Below, in pieces: positions 14,643 to 19,570 of a stretch of 19,570 nucleotides of DNA (position 1 is the first letter of the stretch; each line of letters opens with the position of its first letter). A model generated the notes under the pieces. The model worked only from the letters and a program-made list of their open reading frames with translations, made no database searches and was not told the origin of the DNA. The DNA comes from DASQEH01 sp035633755 (GTDB taxonomy: Bacteria; Actinomycetota; Actinomycetes; Propionibacteriales; Nocardioidaceae): positions 1 through 19,570 of the forward strand of contig DASQEH010000030.1 of NCBI GenBank assembly GCA_035633755.1, read 5' to 3'. The translations under genes and the position numbers were made by a program.

Positions 14643-15017
14643 CTAGCGCGACGGTGTCACGTCGGCGGCATCGCTGGTCATTCGCTGCTGCGCTCGGGCG
14701 AGTGCGGAACGGTCCTCTGCGGCAGCGTTTCGATCCTCACGCGCCGCCTCCCTGTCCTGGGCGGCAAACCGGCGGGACCGCCCCGCTGCTGGGTCCGTTG
14801 TACCGCTGACAAGCTCTTCCAGGACGGCGGCGATGTCACGGCGTTCGGCAGCATCGTCTCGCGCCGCTGCGAGCGCATCACGCGTTTGCGCTGCCGCCAA
14901 GATTGCGGCGACGAATCTCTCTTGAGCTATCAGCACCTGCATAGATGTGCCAGCTGAGGTCGTACCGACGTCGATGTGGAGGGGCTGGGGCCGCTCGGAG
15001 GTGGGATCAGGTGGCAC
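14643..15017 (-). CDS. Arg/Asp-rich helical hypothetical protein
   Basis: The product is about 124 residues, or 99 from a second start at 14942. After a polar N-terminus it is almost wholly helical and rich in Ala, Arg, Asp and Glu, with repeated ARDD, RRD, DREAARED and AEDRSALA segments. This resembles the RD-repeat coiled-coil regions seen in many actinobacterial proteins beside GAF or signalling domains. I do not know a function. There is no signal peptide, membrane segment or cysteine. Neither the GTG at 15017 nor the ATG at 14942 has a good ribosome site, so the start is open. The stop lies 114 bp before the GAF-ANTAR start, and both genes run leftward, so a functional link is possible. 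Confidence 0.6.
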   Translation of the reverse strand: MPPDPTSERPQPLHIDVGTTSAGTSMQVLIAQERFVAAILAAAQTRDALAAARDDAAERRDIAAVLEELVSGTTDPAAGRSRRFAAQDREAAREDRNAAAEDRSALARAQQRMTSDAADVTPSR

Positions 15018-15201
15018 TCGTGGTACTCCGGTTTCAACGCTACAAACTTCGATGACATCGTACCGCCCCGACCAAACCGATCAGCGCTACACCGGCAGAA
15101 GGAAATGCAGCAGTCCGGTGGTCGAATTGGCGTATGCGCGGGCTCCCAGAGTGCGGGCGGTGCACCTCTATGAGGTAGGGCCTCGTCACGGCGGGACAGT
15201 G
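15018..15201. other. Intergenic region without recognised features
   Basis: A 184-bp stretch between the Ddn-like gene and the RD-rich gene, presumably holding a terminator for the first and a promoter for the second. I see no strong hairpin, clear promoter boxes or convincing reading frame here. Confidence 0.4.
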
Positions 15202-15639
15202 TCAGGGGGTAGGGGAGGCGATGAGAACAGGGATGTGTCGACCGGTCTTGCGCTGGTAATCCGCGTAGTCGGGGAAGGCCGCGACGCACCGCTCCCACCA
15301 GAGCGCCTTCTCGTCGTCCAACACCTCACGCACGACCATGTCCTGCCTCGTTGAGCCGTCCTGGACTTCCACGAGCGGGTCGGTGAGCAGGTTGTGGTAC
15401 CACACGGGGTGCTGTGGGGCGCCTCCCAACGAGGCCACCAGGGCGTACTCGCCGTCGTGCTCCACTCGCATGAGCGGCACCTTACGGAGCTTCCCCGATT
15501 TCGCCCCTCGCATGGTGACGATCACGACAGGGAAGCCACGCATAGTGGTCCCCTGCGTACCGCCCGAACTCTCGTAGAGCTCCACCTGGCCGCGGGCGTA
15601 CTTGCTGGTGCTGGGTTCGTACTCACCGGTCAAAGGCAT
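15202..15639 (-). CDS. Ddn-like F420H2-dependent nitroreductase family protein
   Basis: From the ATG at 15639 the product has 145 residues and matches the deazaflavin-dependent nitroreductase family. It starts MPLTGEYEPS, then has QVELYESSGGTQGTT, VTMRGAKSGKLRKVPLMRVEHDGEYALVASLGG, HPVWYHNLL and FPDYADYQRKTGRHIPV. Members have a split beta-barrel fold and use reduced coenzyme F420 to reduce quinones or nitro compounds; the best known activates a mycobacterial prodrug. Another ATG at 15654 would add five residues, and neither start has a ribosome site. A much longer frame to 15798 overlaps the zinc-ribbon gene and is not supported. It probably follows that gene in one transcript, 55 bp downstream. 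Confidence 0.92.
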   Translation of the reverse strand: MPLTGEYEPSTSKYARGQVELYESSGGTQGTTMRGFPVVIVTMRGAKSGKLRKVPLMRVEHDGEYALVASLGGAPQHPVWYHNLLTDPLVEVQDGSTRQDMVVREVLDDEKALWWERCVAAFPDYADYQRKTGRHIPVLIASPTP

Positions 15640-15694
15640 GCGCTCAGTCTGCATCACGTCTGCGCTGGGCCGGCATCCGTCGGCCGTGGGCCCG

Positions 15695-15955
15695 TCAGTG
15701 CAGTGGACCCGGACGAGCCTCGCCGTTGACCGAGGTCGGAGCGGACTCGCGGTCAACGAGGGGATCAACGAACCCACGTGCGTGCATACCAACGACATCG
15801 AAGTCCGCGATTGCGACGTTCTCAGCGACCGTCAAGCACTCGGGACACACAACCTCCAGGCCAGTCCCAAGTGCGGTCCAAAAGACGAGTTCGTCGGGCA
15901 CGGTCGCGTGTCCACCGCATCGGCCGCAGATCATCAGCTTGCTGGCAATAGTCAT
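15695..15955 (-). CDS. Small zinc-ribbon-like hypothetical protein
   Basis: The 86-residue product has two CxxC pairs, Cys10/Cys13 (MICGRCGGHA) and Cys37/Cys40 (VVCPECLTVAE), spaced as in a zinc ribbon. The C-terminal half has no motif I know. The ATG at 15955 is preceded by GAGGG with 6-nt spacing; a longer frame to 16054 lacks such a site. No DNA-binding or enzyme domain is attached. It is the probable first gene of a pair with the Ddn-like gene. A 7-10-7 inverted repeat lies just upstream and could be an operator. Confidence 0.7.
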   Translation of the reverse strand: MTIASKLMICGRCGGHATVPDELVFWTALGTGLEVVCPECLTVAENVAIADFDVVGMHARGFVDPLVDRESAPTSVNGEARPGPLH

Positions 15956-15977
15956 ATGACGCCCTCGTGATGTAACG

Positions 15978-16001
15978 CTCTGTAGCAGTCCAAGTACAGA
16001 G
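15978..16001. promoter_or_regulatory. Inverted repeat CTCTGTA-N10-TACAGAG upstream of the zinc-ribbon gene
   Basis: Perfect 7-bp arms around a 10-bp spacer, centred about 34 bp before the ATG at 15955. The spacing of the half-sites, about 17 bp centre to centre, and the position suggest a dimeric repressor operator. As RNA it could also fold as a leader hairpin. Confidence 0.45.
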
Positions 16002-16178
16002 AGGAGTCGTTCCCCCGCAGTAGGGTATCCGGCCGTATCGGAGGTGTCCAGCACTCAGACGATGTCGACGAAGATCATAGAGAACGGCGGCGGTGCGGCT
16101 GCCTGTGCGCGCGTCGTCCGTCGCGGGACGGTGGTCGACAGCCGGCGCGTTGAGCCGACGTGCAGCCGTCGGGCGCCG

Positions 16179-16751
16179 TCAAAGGTGGTATGTGCGCACC
16201 CGGCGGCTTGCCAGGTCGACAAGAAGGCAGTCAGGGAAGCGGAGATCGGACCAGAAGCGCGCCGCGGACTGCCTGGGCACTGCGCCGATGCTGACGAGCC
16301 AGACCGTCAGCACCATGCCGTGGGTCGCGATGACCGTCGGTACGTCAGTGGCGTGCTGGCCCGACGTAGCAGCCGACACTCCTGCCTGGAACCTGCTGGC
16401 AGCGTCCGCCGGTGGCTCCCAGCCAGGCTGCGTGGCACTCGCCACATAGCGTCGCCGAAGTTCCTTGTAGTCGCCGTCCCACGGCTCCGCAGGTCGACTG
16501 ACCTCGTTGAACCGGTCGTCCCTCGCCACCTGCGTCGAACCGCCCAATGTCTGCCAGGCCTTCGGCTCCGAGCTGGAGAAGAGCCGGGCATCTCTGGGCA
16601 GGGTATGCCTGAGGGCGCGTGCGGCTGCTCGGCCTTCAGCACTGAGATGCCAGGTGTTGGGTGGTGTCGTCGGCGACACCAAGGGCATGGCATGGCGGAC
16701 TACCAACAGCGCGCCACGATCCGCGGCGTGATCTTCGTTCGCTGGCGTCAC
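16179..16751 (-). CDS. Histidine phosphatase superfamily protein
   Basis: The 190-residue product has the phosphoglycerate-mutase-like RH motif (LLVVRHAMP, His20 being the expected phospho-acceptor). The second-strand motif is LFSSSEPKAWQTL, with Lys where most relatives have Arg. Glu83 is in NEVSRP and the second catalytic His144 is in IATHG. Such enzymes remove phosphate from small molecules or proteins; the substrate is unknown. I chose the GTG at 16751 because it forms a GTGA overlap with the stop of the upstream kinase gene (16748-16751). A frame extending to 16952 lies inside that gene and is rejected. Confidence 0.88.
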   Translation of the reverse strand: MTPANEDHAADRGALLVVRHAMPLVSPTTPPNTWHLSAEGRAAARALRHTLPRDARLFSSSEPKAWQTLGGSTQVARDDRFNEVSRPAEPWDGDYKELRRRYVASATQPGWEPPADAASRFQAGVSAATSGQHATDVPTVIATHGMVLTVWLVSIGAVPRQSAARFWSDLRFPDCLLVDLASRRVRTYHL

Positions 16752-17284
16752 TGCCACAGTTTCTTGAGGATTGAGTGCGCGTCGACCGGCCGCGACGTGT
16801 CCACCTCGACGCACCTGCCGGTACCCATCGGTTGTAGCCGTTCCACCGCGTCCCGGATTCGCTGCAAGGTGGGGTGGTCCGCCGGTCGGTGGGGACCAGA
16901 CCGTTGTCGACGCGAATACCGGTCGACCGCGATGTCCGCGGGCACCCGACACAGCACCTCGACAATCTCACGATCCTGTGCTCGAAACATCGTTGTGACC
17001 CGGACAGCGTCCCTGTTGGGTGCTACCCAAATGTCGACTACGACGGTGTGGCCGAGAACTCGTAGCTGGTGGCTCATCTCGGCCTCTGCCGCAAGGCGCA
17101 GTCTGTAGGGGTCCTCGGTATGGGCACCGGTAGCGAAGATGTCCTCTTTGATCGTGTCGAGTGAGAGGAATGGAGCATGGAGCGCGCGGCCCAATGCTGT
17201 GCCGAGAGTGGTCTTCCCGGCGCCCGGCACTCCGGTGAGCACGACCAAGGTTGGCCGATATCCGCTACGACTCACCTCGGCCAC
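16748..17284 (-). CDS. P-loop kinase-like ATPase
   Basis: The 178-residue protein has a Walker A loop GVPGAGKTT at 18-26, then LSLDTIKEDIF, VVVDIWVAP, and RYSRRQRSGPHR as a probable lid segment. The size and layout fit small-molecule kinases of the gluconate or chloramphenicol kinase type, but the substrate is not evident. It ends with LKKLWQ, and the stop overlaps the histidine phosphatase start by 4 nt. A kinase and a phosphatase are therefore made together and may act on the same or linked metabolites. The GTG at 17284 has no ribosome site. A -10-like GATAAT lies 6 nt before it, pointing to a leaderless message. Another GTG at 17275 is possible. Confidence 0.88.
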   Translation of the reverse strand: MAEVSRSGYRPTLVVLTGVPGAGKTTLGTALGRALHAPFLSLDTIKEDIFATGAHTEDPYRLRLAAEAEMSHQLRVLGHTVVVDIWVAPNRDAVRVTTMFRAQDREIVEVLCRVPADIAVDRYSRRQRSGPHRPADHPTLQRIRDAVERLQPMGTGRCVEVDTSRPVDAHSILKKLWQ

Positions 17285-17290
17285 CTGGGG

Positions 17291-17296
17291 ATTATC
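17291..17296 (-). promoter_or_regulatory. Possible -10 element of a leaderless kinase-phosphatase transcript
   Basis: GATAAT on the minus strand, five of six bases of the consensus, followed by six bases and then the GTG at 17284. This spacing would place the RNA start at the start codon. No clear -35 is visible. Confidence 0.45.
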
Positions 17297-17407
17297 GCTC
17301 CGAGAACGATTGCGACGTGCTGAGGACCAGTAAGCCGTCCTGAGATCGCGTCATCGGACGCTACTGAGTCGGTCGATGACGCTGTGATGTGGCAGCGTGA
17401 GGGCCTG

Positions 17408-17821
17408 ATGATCGAGCACCAAGATCTGCCCTTCGTCGATGAGCACCAGGTGGAGATCGCGGCTCCGCGCGACGCCGTCTGGATCGCCCTCAGGCGCTAT
17501 GTCGACTCGTCGCTCGGCGTCGGAGCACGCAGTCCGGTGGCTCGGCTGCTGGGCAGCGAACCGCCTCGCGGCTTTCGGGTCGAGAGTCAGGTCGTGAACT
17601 CTCACATCAGCCTCACGGGAAGCCACCGCTTCGCACGGTACCTCCTCGTGTTCGCCCTCGCCGACGGAGCAGGCGAGGAGACACTTCTGAGCGCTCGCAC
17701 CTACGCCCGCTTTCCAGGTCCGCACGGTCAGGTCTATCGCTACCTCGTCATTCGCAGCAAGGTGCATGTGTTGGTGACCAAGCACATGCTGCGTGCCGTA
17801 CGCCGGTTGGCACTTGCCTAG
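17408..17821 (+). CDS. SRPBCC-like (polyketide cyclase fold) hypothetical protein
   Basis: From the ATG at 17408 the product has 137 residues. The opening HQVEIAAPRDAVWIALRRYVD is the typical first strand and helix of START/SRPBCC folds, which bind hydrophobic ligands. GFRVESQV, LTGSHRFARYLLVFAL, TYARFPGPHGQVYRYLVI and a C-terminal basic helix fit an actinobacterial subgroup of unknown role. GTGAGGG lies 4 nt before this ATG; starts at 17384 (GTG) and 17387 (ATG) are possible but have weaker sites. It is divergent from the kinase gene. Its TAG stop is followed in the same frame by more than 120 open codons. Confidence 0.8.
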   Translation: MIEHQDLPFVDEHQVEIAAPRDAVWIALRRYVDSSLGVGARSPVARLLGSEPPRGFRVESQVVNSHISLTGSHRFARYLLVFALADGAGEETLLSARTYARFPGPHGQVYRYLVIRSKVHVLVTKHMLRAVRRLALA

Positions 17822-17914
17822 CCGTGTGTTGTTCCGCTGACTCACGAAAAGAAGCGGCCGATTGAGCATTACGCTGCCGCGGCTCGCTGGCCGGTCGGCA
17901 CCCCGCATCCGACC

Positions 17915-18202
17915 ATGTTCCACAACGGCGGCGCCCCATCCGGTTTGGTATCCGACATTCGCTGGACACGCTGGGGAGCCGACCGATCCCATGGTTGGGG
18001 CAAGATTGCCGTCTACAAGCCGGGTGGCGGTTACTACAGCAGACGCGTCCGAATAGAGCTGCGCGCGTTGGACCTGGGGCACTGTAGGCCAGGGAGCCGG
18101 CTCGCCTACAAGTTCCTGCGGTACCGGAACCCAAGCAGGCCAGGCGGGCCCGTAGGAGACTGGCGCTACTGGAGCAAAGACCGGTCCAGGAGCATCTGCT
18201 AA
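17915..18202 (+). CDS. Possible 5'-truncated secreted protein domain
   Basis: The frame encodes 95 residues from the only ATG and is open further upstream to the preceding TAG at 17819. GLVSDIRWTRWGADRSHGWG followed by a basic beta-rich segment and DLGHCRPGSRLAYKFLRY resembles small exported actinobacterial proteins, which carry an IxxLxWxxWG motif and a pair of cysteines. Here no signal peptide precedes the domain and no ribosome site fits. It is either a decayed gene that lost its 5' end or a cytosolic variant. If it is not a gene, 17822-18211 is an otherwise empty 390-bp stretch. Confidence 0.45.
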   Translation: MFHNGGAPSGLVSDIRWTRWGADRSHGWGKIAVYKPGGGYYSRRVRIELRALDLGHCRPGSRLAYKFLRYRNPSRPGGPVGDWRYWSKDRSRSIC

Positions 18203-18211
18203 GTCAGGTGA

Positions 18212-18538
18212 CTACGGGGAACCTAGCCGTTGCTGGCCGGCATCCGCTCCGGGCGCGGCGGTACGGCGACGATGCTGCCGTGCTTCCTTCGTCAGGTGGG
18301 CGATGAGGGCGTCTGCCCGGTCGAAGTGCTCCGACGATTGGTGGAGGAGCGCTTCCGTGACAGGCGACTCGCCGCCGTCGAGCTCTGCCGTTTCGGCGGC
18401 GTCTCGGGCTTCCAGGATGGCCCGTCCCATCAGTGTGACCGCATACGCCCACAGTTCGTCTCGTGTGCACAGGTCGAAGGGCTTGTGACTGTTGTCGTCG
18501 ATCTCGACGGTCGTCGGCAGATCACTTAGTTGCTTCAA
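18212..18538 (-). CDS. Hypothetical protein, 108 residues, mostly helical
   Basis: The sequence begins MKQLSDLPTTVEIDDNSHKPFDLCTRDELWAYA when read from a TTG at 18538. A helical central part follows (GRAILEARDAAETAEL, EALLHQSSEHFDRADALIAHLTKEA) with a basic, low-complexity end. I know no family for it. The TTG is supported by AAGGA 7 nt upstream. The base composition and codon pattern look coding. It is convergent with the preceding rightward frame, 9 bp apart, and lies 161 bp from the next leftward gene. Confidence 0.65.
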   Translation of the reverse strand: MKQLSDLPTTVEIDDNSHKPFDLCTRDELWAYAVTLMGRAILEARDAAETAELDGGESPVTEALLHQSSEHFDRADALIAHLTKEARQHRRRTAAPGADAGQQRLGSP

Positions 18539-18699
18539 TGCTCAATCCTTCGGTGAGAGGGAGCGGACGCACTTCGGCTACGAAGGTTGGTACGCACTGA
18601 TCGCACCTCCCGCTGCGCGCCGCCTAGAACAGCAGACGCTCCCGGCGTCCGGCCATGACGCGAAGCGCCTGAAGCAGAACTGCCTGGCTGGAACTCAGG
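18539..18699. other. Intergenic region without recognised features
   Basis: A 161-bp stretch between two leftward hypothetical genes. Apart from the ribosome site AAGGA at 18546-18550 for the downstream gene I see no promoter, hairpin or coding signal. Confidence 0.4.
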
Positions 18700-19008
18700 T
18701 CAGGATGCTTCGGCGAGCCGGATGCCGATCGCGACCGCCCAGGCGATGTCCGCGATCAGGAGCAAGACGCCACCGATGGTCCATGCTGCGAACTCCGACA
18801 GGGGCAGCAGCCCGAGGAGAGCGGAATCGCTGGCGTCATTGACGGCGCCGACATAAATGATGCCGAGGCCTAGCAGTGCGACGCCTACACCGAGACTGAA
18901 GATGACACCGGGTCGCACATGCGACGTCGGACGGTTGCCGGATTCCCGATCATTCGTGTGAGTCGGTATGGCCGGATCCGTCCGACGAGACGGGGATCCG
19001 GTGGACAT
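18700..19008 (-). CDS. Small membrane protein with two transmembrane helices
   Basis: From the ATG at 19008 the 102-residue protein has a polar, Arg/Thr/Ser-rich N-terminus of about 35 residues. Two hydrophobic segments follow, about 37-55 (IFSLGVGVALLGLGIIYVG) and about 74-95 (WTIGGVLLLIADIAWAVAIGI), joined by a short loop with Asp and Ser. I know no family. A frame continuing to 19347 is rejected because its upstream part looks non-coding and crosses a tandem repeat. No clear ribosome site precedes the ATG, so the start is uncertain; the membrane part is more secure. Confidence 0.7.
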   Translation of the reverse strand: MSTGSPSRRTDPAIPTHTNDRESGNRPTSHVRPGVIFSLGVGVALLGLGIIYVGAVNDASDSALLGLLPLSEFAAWTIGGVLLLIADIAWAVAIGIRLAEAS

Positions 19009-19089
19009 GGCGTCAATCGTCGCCGCTTGACCCCGACTGCGCAGGCGATTGGTCGCATTCGTACATGAACGCCCGAACCGAGCGCCGTG

Positions 19090-19135
19090 GTAGCTCCGTA
19101 TCGACCCTCGGGGTAGCCCCGTACCGACCCTGGAG
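19090..19135. repeat. 23-bp imperfect tandem repeat
   Basis: Units at 19090-19112 and 19113-19135 match at 19 of 23 positions; both contain GTAG, CCGTA and CGACCCT at the same places. The repeat lies about 80 bp upstream of the membrane-protein start. The unit length is near two helical turns, which would put two protein sites on one face of the DNA. Confidence 0.75.
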
Positions 19136-19208
19136 CGATAGCAAGTACGCGAACCGTGCCGCACAAGGTCCAGCGGCCGCGGATCGCCCATGCCGCGAGA
19201 TCTGCTGC

Positions 19209-19568
19209 CTACGAAGCCCTCGGGAACAGGAAGTGCTCTCGTGGACCTGCGGAAGACCGCCGGCTGTCGTCCCAGTACCGTTCGGCGGTGCGCAGCCACA
19301 TGGCACAGATGGTGAGCTTGCGCCGGTGATAGCCGCTGAAACGCCATTGGCTGTGTGACACGAGAACGAGAAGATCAGCCAGCGACTGTCTCGCCGCGGC
19401 CTGGTCCAGTGGGAGGACCGCATCGCCTGACTCAACGAGCGGGTGGGAAGTGACCGAACGCAGAGCAGCTTCCAGACTGACTGCGGATGCGCGGTTGGGG
19501 GCCGCGCCGACCAAGTCGGACAGCGTTTGGCGGATGTGGTCGAAGACGGTCGTGTCGGCCATAAGCAT
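19209..19568 (-). CDS. Hypothetical protein, possibly 5'-incomplete at the window edge
   Basis: The frame gives 119 residues from an ATG at 19568, two bases from the window edge, or 117 from an ATG at 19562. The true start may lie outside. The sequence is mainly helical, with FDHIRQTLSDLVG, QAAARQSLADLLVLVSHSQWRFSGYHRRKLTICAMWLRTAERYW and a short basic end. It has no signal peptide and one cysteine. I recognise no family. The next leftward gene starts 200 bp further on. Confidence 0.6.
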   Translation of the reverse strand: MLMADTTVFDHIRQTLSDLVGAAPNRASAVSLEAALRSVTSHPLVESGDAVLPLDQAAARQSLADLLVLVSHSQWRFSGYHRRKLTICAMWLRTAERYWDDSRRSSAGPREHFLFPRAS

Positions 19569-19570
19569 GG

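Noticed and set aside
14586..14957. Rightward 123-codon frame starting before the G run
   Set aside because: Low-quality translation that changes frame with any slippage of the G run, and it is antisense to the better-supported RD-rich gene.
15640..15798. N-terminal extension of the Ddn-like protein to 15798
   Set aside because: The family begins at the MPLTGEYEPS segment, and the extension overlaps the zinc-ribbon gene.
16044..17108. Rightward 354-codon frame over the kinase and phosphatase genes
   Set aside because: The opposite strand has two intact enzymes with Walker A and RH motifs and a GTGA overlap; the rightward product has none.
1..19570. CRISPR array, transposase, integrase, tRNA or rRNA
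   Set aside because: None was seen by eye: no spaced repeat array, no DDE or recombinase protein, and no cloverleaf-like segment. A covariance-model scan would be needed to exclude small RNAs.

Overview
The window is high-GC DNA with actinobacterial gene content: a WhiB-family [4Fe-4S] regulator, a GAF-ANTAR regulator, an F420-type (Ddn-like) oxidoreductase, a PrmC-related methyltransferase with NAPY in place of NPPY, and a glnA2 - glnE pair. GTG starts are common and several promoters look leaderless. I place it in the class Actinomycetia and cannot name a genus. No mobile element, CRISPR array or RNA gene was found by eye, and most of it looks chromosomal.

1-6.9 kb, core metabolism. The window opens in the C-terminus of a Dps-like ferritin whose reading frame runs on into the 3' end of map on the other strand. 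Map (methionine aminopeptidase) is divergent from a conserved 58-residue protein. A leftward cluster nadE - PIG-L deacetylase - panB follows, with coenzyme-related roles (NAD and pantothenate). Divergent from nadE is the rightward nitrogen cluster glnA2 - class I glutamine amidotransferase - glnE. The amidotransferase and glnE overlap by 4 nt (GTGA), so their translation is probably coupled.

9.8-14.6 kb, accessory and regulatory genes. These are a small secreted LamG-like protein convergent with glnE, a WhiB3/WhiD-type regulator, and an ACMSD-like amidohydrolase divergent from a Rieske protein across a 153-bp spacer holding a 12-bp perfect palindrome. Next come the PrmC-related methyltransferase and a GAF-ANTAR protein, separated by a 27-bp tandem repeat. 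The start of the GAF-ANTAR gene is framed by a perfect 10-bp inverted repeat that competes with a local hairpin, and a run of ten G lies upstream. This is the best candidate for an undescribed regulatory device here.

14.6-19.6 kb, small and poorly characterised genes. These include an Arg-Asp-rich helical protein, a Ddn-like protein with an upstream zinc-ribbon protein (itself preceded by a 7-10-7 inverted repeat), and a P-loop kinase overlapping a histidine phosphatase by GTGA. After them come an SRPBCC-like protein, an exported-type domain without a signal peptide, three hypothetical proteins (one with two membrane helices, one possibly cut by the window edge), and a 23-bp tandem repeat. 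Gene density falls and intergenic gaps lengthen (100-220 bp) in this part.
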